In this document: positions 56,657 to 64,000 of the stretch, one piece after another | Position numbering within the stretch: position 1 is the first letter of the stretch | Layout of the letters: every line of letters starts with the position of its first letter | NCBI GenBank assembly: GCA_017644045.1 | Contig: JAEPMI010000001.1 | Span: 364,470-428,469, forward strand | Length of the DNA: 64,000 nt | Direction of reading: 5' to 3' | Origin: Deltaproteobacteria bacterium | GTDB taxonomy: Bacteria > Myxococcota_A > Polyangia > Polyangiales > Houyiibacteriaceae | Made by a program: the position numbers and the translations under genes | The notes under the pieces: model-generated | What the model was told of the DNA's origin: nothing | The model's input: only the letters and a program-made list of their open reading frames with translations | Database searches by the model: none

Positions 56657-57052
56657 TCAGTCGATGATGCAGGCGTCGAACTGCTCGCCCGCCACCTCGG
56701 TGGTCTCCGGACAGCCCTCGAGGCGGACCTCCCACACGCCGTAGCAGGTCTCCAGGGCGCTGGCGTCGCAACGCGCACTACGGACGCAGTCGTTCAGCTC
56801 CGAGCCGGCGTCGACGAAGCAATCGACCAGCGGATCGAGCTCGCCGGAGTAGTCGTCGTACACGCGCTTGAGGCAGCTGACCTCGGCGCTGCTGAGCTCG
56901 TCGGGCATCGTGCAGAAGTCCTCGGTCTCGAACGCGGGGCAGCTGCAGATCTCCGAGTTCACGGAGTCTCCCACCGCGACGAACTGGTCGATCGGGTGAT
57001 CCGAGCACCCCACGAGGGCCACGAGCACGAGCGAAAGGAAGAGGAAGCGCAT
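56657..57052 (-). CDS. small Cys-rich lipoprotein
   Basis: The 131-residue protein has a short signal (MRFLFLSLVLVALVGC) with a strong lipobox. The mature part has 10 cysteines in three spaced groups (CSCPAFETEDFC, SCLKRVYDDYSGELDPLVDC, DCVRSARCDASALETC), probably pairing in the periplasm or at the surface. No family recognised. AGGAGA lies about six bases before the ATG, the best Shine-Dalgarno site in the window. The stop nearly touches that of the convergent DUF5916 gene, three bases apart. Confidence 0.78.
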   Translation of the reverse strand: MRFLFLSLVLVALVGCSDHPIDQFVAVGDSVNSEICSCPAFETEDFCTMPDELSSAEVSCLKRVYDDYSGELDPLVDCFVDAGSELNDCVRSARCDASALETCYGVWEVRLEGCPETTEVAGEQFDACIID

Positions 57053-57227
57053 GAGTGTCTCCTGTTGCTGATGGATGGAGGCGCTCACCGGCCCCCTACC
57101 GATGCCGGATTCTACCCCACGTGGCCCCCGCCATGGACAGCCATCGCGCGGTGGCTCTCGCCCGACCCGCGACTGACGTTCCTGCCGCTTTCTTGGGGAT
57201 TCTGGGCGTCTTGGGCATCCATGACTC

Positions 57228-58523
57228 ATGGCACACGGGGACCAGGGATCGCGCTCGACACGAGCGCTCGACGTGCGCGTCTTGCGCTTCCAGAACCGGC
57301 TCGACATCGAAGAGCCGGCGATGCTCACCCGAGACCTGCTGACCGCGGGTCGAATGGACGACGCCCGAGCCGTCTTCGAGGCGGCCATCGAGCGTGACCC
57401 CGGGGACGCCGACCTGCTGCTGACGGGAGGCGAGCTCTTCCTGGAGCGCGGCGACTTCGTCTGGGCGAAGCGGCTGCTGATCCTGGCCGCCAAGCGCAGT
57501 GAGGGCTGGGCCTCTCCCTGGCTGGCGCTGGCCCGGGCGCTGATGGCGACCCGCGACCTCGACCGCGCCGAGGCGGTGCTCGAGCGCTGCTGGGAGCTCG
57601 CGCCGGATGCTCCGGAGACCTGGGCCCTCGACGAACGACTCTCCGGTGAGAGCGCCCTCGAGCGACGAATGTGCACCTTCCTGGCCGACCCCGACCAGGA
57701 CGACCCGGCGATGCTCGCCAACGCGCTCATCGCCGCAGAACGCGAATCGGACGCGATGGCGGTGCTCGACGCCGGCCTCGCCGCCTACCCCGACGACGTC
57801 GACGCCCTCTTCGTCCGGGCTCGACTCCACGAGGTCCGCGGCGAGCTCGCGGAGGCGCGCGACGATCTTGCCCGGGCGACCGGCTCCGATGGCTCCTGGG
57901 CCACCGCGTGGGAAGCCCTCGAAGACGTCTGTCGCCGCACCGGGGATCACGCGGCCGCGCGCCAGGCCGAGTCGTCGGCGAAGCACTTCCGCGAGCGGAA
58001 CCAGAAGCTCGCGGATCTGGACCGCGCCTTCCTGGTGGGTGCCGCGGACATCATCACGACGGATCTGGCGACCCTCTGCCAGACACCGTCCGTCGCGAAC
58101 GGCTTCGCGCCCGTGCCGGAGACGGCCACCGTGAAGCCGAGCGCCCTCCCCTTCGAGGACGACGTCGCGATGGGCGTGCCGGTCGACGAGGACGATCTCT
58201 TCCCGAACTACAGCCAGGTCCACGAGACCTTGCCGCCGCCGGCGATGGCCTCGGACACCCTCAACGACGACCTCATGGGGCTCGCGTCGGCGACCGACGA
58301 CCTCGACGACTTCCTCGAGCAGATGAAGCCGGACACGCTCGTCGGTCACCCGGCACCGACGGCGGCGGAGCTGCGCGGGCTCCGCGGCGCCGAGAGCGGC
58401 CGCAAGCCCTACGTGCCCCCGACCCCGACCCAGCTCCGGCCGAGCGAGGCGCCCAACGACGATTCGTCGGAGCGCGTGACTGTGCCGCTCAAGAAGTCCA
58501 GCCGCCGTTGGGCCGCCGGCTGA
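57228..58523 (+). CDS. TPR-repeat cytoplasmic protein
   Basis: Residues about 30-270 contain TPR-like helical pairs (LLTAGRMDDARAVFEAAIERDPGDADLL, ALMATRDLDRAEAVLERCWELAPDAPETW, AYPDDVDALFVRARLHEVRGELAEARDDLARA). The last 160 residues are low-complexity with acidic and proline-rich parts, including PYVPPTPTQLRPSEAP. There is no signal peptide or membrane segment. It is probably an adaptor. The end overlaps 35 bases of the convergent GFA-family gene. There is no Shine-Dalgarno site; an ATG also occurs at 57221 in another frame. Confidence 0.7.
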   Translation: MAHGDQGSRSTRALDVRVLRFQNRLDIEEPAMLTRDLLTAGRMDDARAVFEAAIERDPGDADLLLTGGELFLERGDFVWAKRLLILAAKRSEGWASPWLALARALMATRDLDRAEAVLERCWELAPDAPETWALDERLSGESALERRMCTFLADPDQDDPAMLANALIAAERESDAMAVLDAGLAAYPDDVDALFVRARLHEVRGELAEARDDLARATGSDGSWATAWEALEDVCRRTGDHAAARQAESSAKHFRERNQKLADLDRAFLVGAADIITTDLATLCQTPSVANGFAPVPETATVKPSALPFEDDVAMGVPVDEDDLFPNYSQVHETLPPPAMASDTLNDDLMGLASATDDLDDFLEQMKPDTLVGHPAPTAAELRGLRGAESGRKPYVPPTPTQLRPSEAPNDDSSERVTVPLKKSSRRWAAG

Positions 58524-58896
58524 TCGTCTCGCGGATCGAGTCGACCGACTCTTCCCAGCGCTGGCCGTCGAAGGGCTCGACGATCCAATCGTCGGGCCCT
58601 TCGTCCAAGCAGCGGACGTTCACGTCGAAGCCATCCGGATGCGAGCGCGGCACGTAGTAGGGGTGCACTCCGCAAGTGCGGCAGAAGTGGTGCTTCGCCG
58701 TGTGGGTCCCAAAGGTGTAGGTCGCGAGCGCAGCCGGGTCGGTGAGGAGCTCGAAGTCGTCCGCGACGACGATCGCGTGCAGGAAGCCCTTCTTCGTGCA
58801 GACGGAGCAGTTGCAGTCGATGGCCTTTCGCTCGTCGAAGCGTGCGCGGAAGCGCACCGCGCCGCAGTGACAGCCGCCCTCGAGCCACTCGCTCAT
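58489..58896 (-). CDS. GFA-family zinc protein
   Basis: The 135-residue protein carries the Cys pattern of the GFA (glutathione-dependent formaldehyde-activating enzyme-like) family: GGCHCGAVRF near the start, CNCSVCTKKGF and a third group HHFCRTCGVHPYYVPRSHPDG. These bind zinc. Many members are uncharacterised and not true formaldehyde enzymes. It is the last gene of the three-gene operon starting at 62020, overlaps the preceding gene in ATGA, and its 3' end overlaps the convergent TPR gene by 35 bases. Confidence 0.87.
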   Translation of the reverse strand: MSEWLEGGCHCGAVRFRARFDERKAIDCNCSVCTKKGFLHAIVVADDFELLTDPAALATYTFGTHTAKHHFCRTCGVHPYYVPRSHPDGFDVNVRCLDEGPDDWIVEPFDGQRWEESVDSIRETISRRPNGGWTS

Positions 58897-59783
58897 CGCG
58901 CCGTGAGCTCCCCGACCTCGAAGGGACCGCTGATGAGGCTCAGGTCGTCGGCCTTCAGCACGCCGAGCTCACGCTCGCTGTGGATCCAGACGACGTCGTC
59001 ACCGATCGCGTAGCCGGCGAGCCCGGCGATGGTCCGGCAGCGGTCGGGCGGATGGCCCAGACAGAGCTCGTCGCCCTCGCGAGTCGTCGGCGTGGCGCGC
59101 TGCGCGGCGGGGTAGTCGGTGGTGGCGAGCTCGCCGCGCGCGTCGACGGTGGTGGTCGGAGCGCCGATCGCCACGAGCTGGAGCACGTCGTCGACGACCG
59201 CGACGTACGCGACCTCGTCCGGCTGCTCGGGTGTGACGGTCGCGCGGACCTCGCCGTCCTCGAGGTCGACGACACGGATCTCGCGGCCAGGGCCCATCAG
59301 CCAGGCGACCGAGTCGCCCACGGCCAGGGCCTGCCCCCACGCGGAGGGCTCGCCTTCGATCGCCTGCTCGACCTTCCAGCGGAACTCGCCGGTCTCGAGA
59401 GCGAACGCGTGGAGCGCGGGGTTCCCGCGCGCCTCGGTGACCAGCACGAGCACCAGCTCATCGGTGACGCTGAGCTGCGGGTCGTCCTGCACACCGAAGA
59501 GCGCTTCCGACCACGTCATCGTACCGTCCGCGTTCCAGACGCCGATGTGGGTGTACCCGCGCTCCTCGAACCCCTGCCGGAGCACGGCGACGCGCGTCTC
59601 GTCGACCACGGCGACGGTCTCGATGGGACCGTGGGGCTCGCGGCCCCAGAACCACATGGACAAGGCGAACGCGACGCCGCCGAAGATCAGCACCAGCATA
59701 CCGATCGCCAGTGCCTTGCCGCTGCGTCGCTTCGGTCGGCTGTGCTTCGAGTCCTTGCGCGTCTCGGCTTCTCTCTCGGTCAT
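58893..59783 (-). CDS. single-pass protein with PQQ-like beta-propeller domain
   Basis: The protein has 296 residues. The N-terminus is basic (KRRSGK) and is followed by an anchor (LAIGMLVLIFGGVAFALSMWFW). The rest is beta-rich, with blade-like segments (AVLRQGFEERGYTHIGVWNADGTMTWSEALF, ALETGEFRWKVEQAIEGE, IRVVDLEDGEVRATVT) resembling PQQ-type repeats. It is probably periplasmic. The gene overlaps both neighbours in ATGA and thus lies between the sulfatase-type enzyme and the GFA-type gene. Role unknown. Confidence 0.68.
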   Translation of the reverse strand: MTEREAETRKDSKHSRPKRRSGKALAIGMLVLIFGGVAFALSMWFWGREPHGPIETVAVVDETRVAVLRQGFEERGYTHIGVWNADGTMTWSEALFGVQDDPQLSVTDELVLVLVTEARGNPALHAFALETGEFRWKVEQAIEGEPSAWGQALAVGDSVAWLMGPGREIRVVDLEDGEVRATVTPEQPDEVAYVAVVDDVLQLVAIGAPTTTVDARGELATTDYPAAQRATPTTREGDELCLGHPPDRCRTIAGLAGYAIGDDVVWIHSERELGVLKADDLSLISGPFEVGELTAR

Positions 59784-62020
59784 TCGGCGTCGTCCTCGCT
59801 GGGCGGCGCGCTCGCGCCGACGTAGCCGAGAGCTCGGAGCTGGTCGGCCAGCTCGCCCTCGACCGTGGTCTGGGTCCGTTCGGCGCGCGGGGCCACGTGT
59901 CCGTCGAGCGCGAGCCCGAGCGTGCCGCGGAGATGGCGCAACAGCAGCGGTCGCTCCGCTGCGAGATCGTGCTCCTCCGCGGGGTCGTTCCGCAGGTCGT
60001 ACACGAAGTGGCGCCGGTGCGTCCGCTGGATGAGCTTGTAGCGACCGAGGATGAGCGCACGCCAGCCCTCCATGAAGCCGGCGACGCGCATGGTCGGGGC
60101 GTCGCTGGGGTGTCCTTCGAGGAGCGGGATGAGCGAGCGGCCGGCGAGCGCACGGTCGGGCTCCATCTCGAGCGCGTCGAGCACCGTCGGCACCACGTCG
60201 ACCAGGCCCACCGGCTCGTCGATGCGAGTCTCGCCGATGCCCGGGAGCTGCACGACGAAGGGCACGTGGAGCAGCTCCTCGAAGAGACTGTGACCGTGAC
60301 CGACCGAGCCGTGATCGAAGAACTCCTCGCCGTGATCCGCGGTGAAGACGACGAGGGTGTCGTCCATCAGCCCGCGGCGCCGGAGGCCCTCGAGGATCGC
60401 CGCGAAGTGGGTGTCGTGATAGGTGATCTCGCCGTCGTAGAGCGCTTCGAGGCGCTGGCGATCCCGGGCGTTGGTGTGGAGCGACTCGGCCTTGATCTTC
60501 TCGAGCAGCTCGCGGTCACGGGTGAAGTCGATCGGCCCCTCGTAGGGCTCTGGATCGTATTGGGCGAGGATCTCGTCCGGCGGGATGTAGGGCACGTGCG
60601 GGTCGATGGTGTGCACGTAGAGGAAGAAGGGATCGGCGTCGGCGCCGCTGCCCTCTTCGCCGATGTGCGCGTCGAGCCAGCTGAGCACGTCCGAGGCGAC
60701 GAAGCGTGCCTGGGAGCGGAGGCCGCTGCGGATGTAGTTCCGGAAGTCGCCGAAGCCCTGCTCGAAGCCGAAGGCGTCGCTGACGTAGCCGTTGGCGACG
60801 AAGGCGGCGGTCGCCATGTCCTGGTCGCGGAGGCGCTCGGCGAGCGTGACCACGCTGCGGGGCACCGCGGCTTCACCGGTGGTGGCCGTGTGCTGCCAGG
60901 GGAGGAGCCCGCTCAGGAGCGTGGCGACCGAGGGCTTGGTCCAGTTCTCCTGAGTGTGGCCCTGGTCGAAGATGGCCGCACCGCGAACCCACTGGTCGAG
61001 GCCGGGCGTCTCGACGCGCGACTCCGGGTTCCAGGGATGGAGCTTGTCCGCGCGGACCGTGTCCACGAGGTAGATGAGCACGTGCTTGGGTCGGCGGTGC
61101 GTGCGGCGTTCGCCGGGCGCCTCGAGCGTGACGATGCGGGGCTCGGTGATGCGCGCGGCGCCGCCCGACGCGATCAGGTCGATCCGCGCGAAGTCGCCGG
61201 CGAGCTCGCTCAGATCGACGTCGAGCGCGCCGTCGTGCTCGCCGAGGTCGAGCGCCTCGGCGCCGTCGCGGAGCGCGCGAACGCGGAGCGCGCCCTGGGC
61301 GACGGTGCCGCGCAGCCGCGCGCCGGAAGGCACGTCCATCCCGTAGGCGAAGGTCATCGCCGCCGGGATCGCGAGCGCGTCGTTCGTCCCGAGCGAGGTC
61401 GGCGGTGGTGCGGAGCCCTCTTCGGGCGCGCCGATGCGCATCCAGTCGAGCGCGATGCCCGCGCTCACGCCGTCGTCGCGCCCGGTGCTCGGAACGCGCA
61501 ACTGCAGAAGGTGCTCGCCGGGCTCGAGCGCGGGCAGCGTCTCGGTCACGGTGGTGAAGGTGCCGTCGGTCGGCAGCCGGCCGTGACCGACCGTGTCCCC
61601 GTCGACGTAGATCGTGAGCCGACCATCGCCGAACGCGCGGGCGCTGAAGGTCAGCTGCTGCGGCTCGTTCGACTCGATCGGAAGGAGCAGCTCACCGGTC
61701 ACGCCTTCGATGAGCTGCGTGGTCGTCTCGCCGAAGGTGTGGGTGTCGCCGGTGCGGGTCCGCCACCCACCGAGCGTGTGTCGCGCGCCGCCCGGCGCAC
61801 CGAAGTCCACCAGGCGCGCGTCGCCACGCCAGAGCTCCGCGCGCGCACGATGGCGCGCCAGATCGAAGCGCACCCGCTCGGGCGCTTCCGCTTCGACCTC
61901 GGTGTCCGGCGTCGCCTGCTCGACCGCGGGCGCTTCCGTCGTCGACTCCGCCTCGGGCGTCTCGTCGTCGTCCCCACACCCGAGGGCAACGACCGCGATG
62001 ATCAGGGGTCCGAGGCGCAC
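59780..62020 (-). CDS. sulfatase-superfamily lipoprotein lacking formylglycine motif
   Basis: The start is GTG 62020, giving a lipoprotein signal (VRLGPLIIAVVALGC), with AGAGG close upstream. An acidic linker and a beta-sandwich-like domain (about residues 45-270) precede a sulfatase/alkaline-phosphatase-superfamily domain: HVLIYLVDTVRADKL with metal Asp, ENWTKPSVATLLSGLLP, and TADHGEEFFDHGSVGHGHSLFEE near the C-terminus. At the usual C/S-x-P-x-R position the sequence is T-K-P-S-V, so no formylglycine is expected. A Thr nucleophile is used by LtaS/EptA-type phosphotransferases in this superfamily. The class of substrate is unknown. Confidence 0.83.
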   Translation of the reverse strand: MRLGPLIIAVVALGCGDDDETPEAESTTEAPAVEQATPDTEVEAEAPERVRFDLARHRARAELWRGDARLVDFGAPGGARHTLGGWRTRTGDTHTFGETTTQLIEGVTGELLLPIESNEPQQLTFSARAFGDGRLTIYVDGDTVGHGRLPTDGTFTTVTETLPALEPGEHLLQLRVPSTGRDDGVSAGIALDWMRIGAPEEGSAPPPTSLGTNDALAIPAAMTFAYGMDVPSGARLRGTVAQGALRVRALRDGAEALDLGEHDGALDVDLSELAGDFARIDLIASGGAARITEPRIVTLEAPGERRTHRRPKHVLIYLVDTVRADKLHPWNPESRVETPGLDQWVRGAAIFDQGHTQENWTKPSVATLLSGLLPWQHTATTGEAAVPRSVVTLAERLRDQDMATAAFVANGYVSDAFGFEQGFGDFRNYIRSGLRSQARFVASDVLSWLDAHIGEEGSGADADPFFLYVHTIDPHVPYIPPDEILAQYDPEPYEGPIDFTRDRELLEKIKAESLHTNARDRQRLEALYDGEITYHDTHFAAILEGLRRRGLMDDTLVVFTADHGEEFFDHGSVGHGHSLFEELLHVPFVVQLPGIGETRIDEPVGLVDVVPTVLDALEMEPDRALAGRSLIPLLEGHPSDAPTMRVAGFMEGWRALILGRYKLIQRTHRRHFVYDLRNDPAEEHDLAAERPLLLRHLRGTLGLALDGHVAPRAERTQTTVEGELADQLRALGYVGASAPPSEDDAE

Positions 62021-62144
62021 GGGCCTCTGATAGCCCGATACGGCGGCCCGTCGAGCGGCGGCGGGCACTAGGGAAGAATCGCCCTGTTTCGGATGGGGAC
62101 CCGGAGGGGGAGAGTGTCCCCCAGGGGTTGCGTTCGGGTCACGG

Positions 62145-63047
62145 TCATCCGAGCTGCCAGGCGGCGTTGTCGAAGGCCGCGATGATGTGGTCTCGGAACG
62201 CGCGGGCCTTGGCGGGCAGATGGCGCGCGCTCGGGTACACGAGCGACATGCCGCCGCGGTTGCAGTAGCGCTTGGGCAGCACACGGATCAGCCGGCCGTC
62301 GCGCACGTCCATCGCGCCGAGATGCGAGGGCATCCGAGCGATGCCGCCGCCGGCGATGCACGCGCTCCTCACGAAGGCGTACTCCGAGGAGCGGAGGCGA
62401 CCACGGACCTCGATGGCCTCCGACTTCTTCCCGCCCGCGAAGGTCCACTCGATCGTCTCGCCGTTCGGTCGGAAGAGGATGCACTCGTGATCGGCCAGGT
62501 CCGAGACCTTCTTCGGCGCGCCGCGCTCCGCGAGGTACGCCGGCGACGCGAAGAGCTGCAGCTCCACCACCGCGAGCTTCCGGGCGATCAGCGACGAGTC
62601 TTCGAGCGTGCCGCCACGCACGGCGAGGTCGAAGCCTTCGGCGACCAGGTCGACCTTGCGCCCCGTCAGATCGATGTCGACCGACACCTCGGGGTAGTTC
62701 CGCATGAAGTCGGCCACGATCGGCGCGAAGAGCCGACCGAAGTCCACCGGCGCCGTGACGCGCAACAAGCCACGCGGCGTGTCGCCCGCGTCCGCCACCG
62801 CCGAGGTCGCGTTCTCCAGATCCGCGAGCGGCCCGGACGCCCGCTGGTAGAGGCTCTGCCCTTCGGCCGTGGTGTTCATGCTCCGCGTCGTCCGCTGGAG
62901 CAGCCGCACGCCGAGTCGATCCTCGAGCCGCGAGATCCGCCGGCTCACCGTCGACTTCGGGACCCCGAGCAGGCGCGCCGCCCCCGCGATGCTTCCCGCA
63001 TCCACCACCCGCACGAAGGTCGCCAGCTCGTCCAATCCGTCAGCCAT
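62145..63047 (-). CDS. LysR-family transcriptional regulator
   Basis: The 300-residue protein has the LysR HTH (residues 1-60, FVRVVDAGSIAGAARLLGVPKSTVSRRISRLEDRLGVRLLQRTTR) and a periplasmic-binding-type effector domain (GLLRVTAPVDFGRLF through to the end). It resembles the subgroup of LysR proteins next to DoxX, pirin or quinone-related genes. The effector is unknown. TAGCGT is exactly six bases before the ATG. It is divergent from doxX-like 63196, with a GTTGC/GCAAC inverted repeat in the gap. Confidence 0.93.
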   Translation of the reverse strand: MADGLDELATFVRVVDAGSIAGAARLLGVPKSTVSRRISRLEDRLGVRLLQRTTRSMNTTAEGQSLYQRASGPLADLENATSAVADAGDTPRGLLRVTAPVDFGRLFAPIVADFMRNYPEVSVDIDLTGRKVDLVAEGFDLAVRGGTLEDSSLIARKLAVVELQLFASPAYLAERGAPKKVSDLADHECILFRPNGETIEWTFAGGKKSEAIEVRGRLRSSEYAFVRSACIAGGGIARMPSHLGAMDVRDGRLIRVLPKRYCNRGGMSLVYPSARHLPAKARAFRDHIIAAFDNAAWQLG

Positions 63048-63053
63048 GGTCGG

Positions 63054-63059
63054 ACGCTA
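63054..63059 (-). promoter_or_regulatory. -10-like TAGCGT before the LysR gene
   Basis: The hexamer lies six bases before ATG 63047, without a Shine-Dalgarno site. Confidence 0.35.
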
Positions 63060-63061
63060 CC

Positions 63062-63077
63062 GTTGCATTGACGCAAC
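63062..63077. promoter_or_regulatory. candidate LysR-type operator
   Basis: GTTGC-ATTGAC-GCAAC is an inverted repeat with five-base arms (T-N11-A type spacing by its outer T and A) between the divergent LysR and DoxX genes, and next to the LysR start hexamer. Confidence 0.5.
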
Positions 63078-63195
63078 TGTCTACCGAAAAGGCGCCCTCT
63101 GGTGAGCGCCCACGCAACCCATCATGTTCTCCCTCGTCGGCGGGAGATGCCCGCCAAGCACTCACTCCTCGAGAGAACGAAAGACGAGGCTCCTC

Positions 63196-63642
63196 ATGCA
63201 CGCCCTACTCAGCAAGGTCCCCACCGCCGCCCGCCTCCTGCTCGGCACCATCTTCGTGGTCTTCGGACTCAACGGCTTCCTGAGCTTCCTCCCCATGCCT
63301 CCCATGCCGGAGGCCGCCGGGACCTTCCTCGGCGCCCTGGTCGGCACCGGCTACCTGATGACCCTCGTGAAGGCGACCGAGGTCGCCGTCGGTGTCCTCC
63401 TCCTCGCCAACCGCTTCGTGCCGCTGGCGCTCGCGCTCATCGCGCCCATCGTCGTGAACATCGTCCTCTTCCACGCGGTCCTCGCGCCGGCCGGTCTGGC
63501 CCTGCCCCTGGTCGTGCTCGCGCTCGAGCTGTTCCTCGCCTGGAGCTACCGCGACGCCTTTGCGCCGATGCTTCGCGCCAAGACCGAACCGACTGCCCGC
63601 GAGGCCGACGCCCGCGCCGAGACCCAGCACGCGCACGCCTGA
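63196..63642 (+). CDS. DoxX-family membrane protein
   Basis: The 148-residue protein has four transmembrane helices: TAARLLLGTIFVVFGLNGF, LVGTGYLMTLVKATEVAVGVLLL, PLALALIAPIVVNIVLF and LVVLALELFLAW, in the order and size of DoxX/SURF4-type membrane proteins. The C-terminal tail is charged. A GAGG ribosome site lies about seven bases before ATG 63196; the longer frame from 63124 lacks one. DoxX-like proteins next to LysR genes often relate to oxidative or quinone stress, by family association only. A terminator follows the stop. Confidence 0.88.
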   Translation: MHALLSKVPTAARLLLGTIFVVFGLNGFLSFLPMPPMPEAAGTFLGALVGTGYLMTLVKATEVAVGVLLLANRFVPLALALIAPIVVNIVLFHAVLAPAGLALPLVVLALELFLAWSYRDAFAPMLRAKTEPTAREADARAETQHAHA

Positions 63643-63674
63643 CGAGTCCACGGACTCTCCGTTTCCCTCCCCCA

Positions 63675-63708
63675 GACGGCCGGGCCCCACTCGATGGGTC
63701 CGGCCGTC
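63675..63708 (+). terminator. terminator hairpin after the DoxX gene
   Basis: GACGGCCGGGCCC and GGGTCCGGCCGTC form a 13-base stem with one G.U-type pair around an eight-base loop, followed by GCCTTTCC. Confidence 0.7.
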
Positions 63709-63723
63709 GCCTTTCCGTCGAGC

Positions 63724-63970
63724 GTGTGGGCCGCCGTGCCCACGGTGCCCGAGCCGCTGCAGATTCCGTACTCGGAGATCGAGCAACCGACGGAGCGCAT
63801 CACGACCGGTATGCTGTCCCCGCCCGAGGAACGATCCCGACCTCGAGAGCCAGCCCTTCGACCCGGAGACCATGGGCATGCTCGGCGGCATGGTGATGTG
63901 GAGCCCGGAGGACCTCGACCTCGCGTGTGTCGTCGGCGAGGATCCGGACGGGTGCCAGGACGAGGAGTGA
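63724..63970 (+). pseudogene. possible frameshifted small protein, right edge
   Basis: Between the DoxX terminator and the window end no intact gene is clear. One frame (GTG 63724 onwards) reads sensibly as PLQIPYSEIEQPTERITTG to about LSPPEE at 63831. The frame shifted by one base then reads DPDLESQPFDPETMGMLGG and DLDLACVVGEDPDGCQDEE to a stop at 63970. A one-base indel near 63830 would join them into a protein of about 80 residues. Beyond 63970 (64000 end) I see nothing. Coding evidence is weak. Confidence 0.3.
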
Positions 63971-64000
63971 ATCAGGGGGCCACGGTGCCGTTCGCTCCAT

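Overview
The window is high-GC DNA from what looks like a predatory or soil-type myxobacterium (Myxococcota, probably the Polyangiales/Sandaracinaceae side). This is an inference from gene content: many short-leader lipoproteins with Asp/Gly-rich or Cys-rich tails, AgmX/PglI- and PEGA-domain proteins, a Hanks-type kinase fused to a C-terminal domain that I think is DUF2378-like, sigma-54 enhancer-binding and OmpR regulators, a MshEN-domain scaffold protein and a box-type aerobic benzoyl-CoA pathway. No rRNA, tRNA, CRISPR array, insertion sequence or phage gene was seen. Coding density is very high and no intergenic gap exceeds about 360 bases.

Layout. 1-5,450: a left-edge fragment, a 97-residue Lys/Gly repeat protein, small membrane proteins, a baeRF-type ribosome factor, a lipoprotein and a YihY protein. 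5,473-7,874: ahcY with an ArsR-methyltransferase fusion regulator (SahR-like). 7,940-14,255: AgmX-like protein, periplasmic methyltransferase-like lipoprotein, thioesterase, M50 protease with TPRs, a DsbA/HCCA-isomerase protein, endonuclease III and a zinc-ribbon protein. 14,365-18,519: boxC, boxB and a second DsbA/HCCA-isomerase-like protein. 18,684-20,673: coiled-coil membrane protein, TlpA thioredoxin and MtnX-like phosphatase. 20,762-27,117: a six-gene, mostly overlapping operon with a PEGA protein, an FG-GAP lipoprotein, two response regulators of different classes, a Cys-rich lipoprotein and a SpoIIAA-like protein. 27,125-33,560: rhomboid protease, HTTM protein and partner, DUF1415-like protein and a beta-lactamase-NamZ fusion.

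33,669-46,674: MshEN/HEAT scaffold, Ser/Thr kinase, ligA, a frameshifted gene, lipoproteins, zinc-ribbon protein and selO. 46,679-52,408: lipoprotein, TonB-dependent receptor, vWA lipoprotein and a TonB-like transducer, together looking like an outer-membrane uptake locus. 52,412-54,237: DUF2378-like protein, AhpD-like protein and rpsD. 54,416-63,970: DUF5916 outer-membrane protein, TPR protein, a three-gene operon ending upstream in a sulfatase-superfamily enzyme, a LysR/DoxX divergent pair and a possible broken reading frame at the right edge.

A recurring observation affects many start calls. At about 17 genes a TAnnnT/TAnnnC (-10-like) hexamer sits only 5-8 bases before the start codon and there is no Shine-Dalgarno sequence, which is the expected layout of leaderless transcripts. 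I used it to choose starts for the rhomboid, the DUF1415-like gene, boxC and the NamZ fusion. Other genes (the repeat protein, DUF1328 protein, rpsD, 57052, 19376) carry ordinary Shine-Dalgarno sites, and overlapping operon genes are probably translationally coupled.
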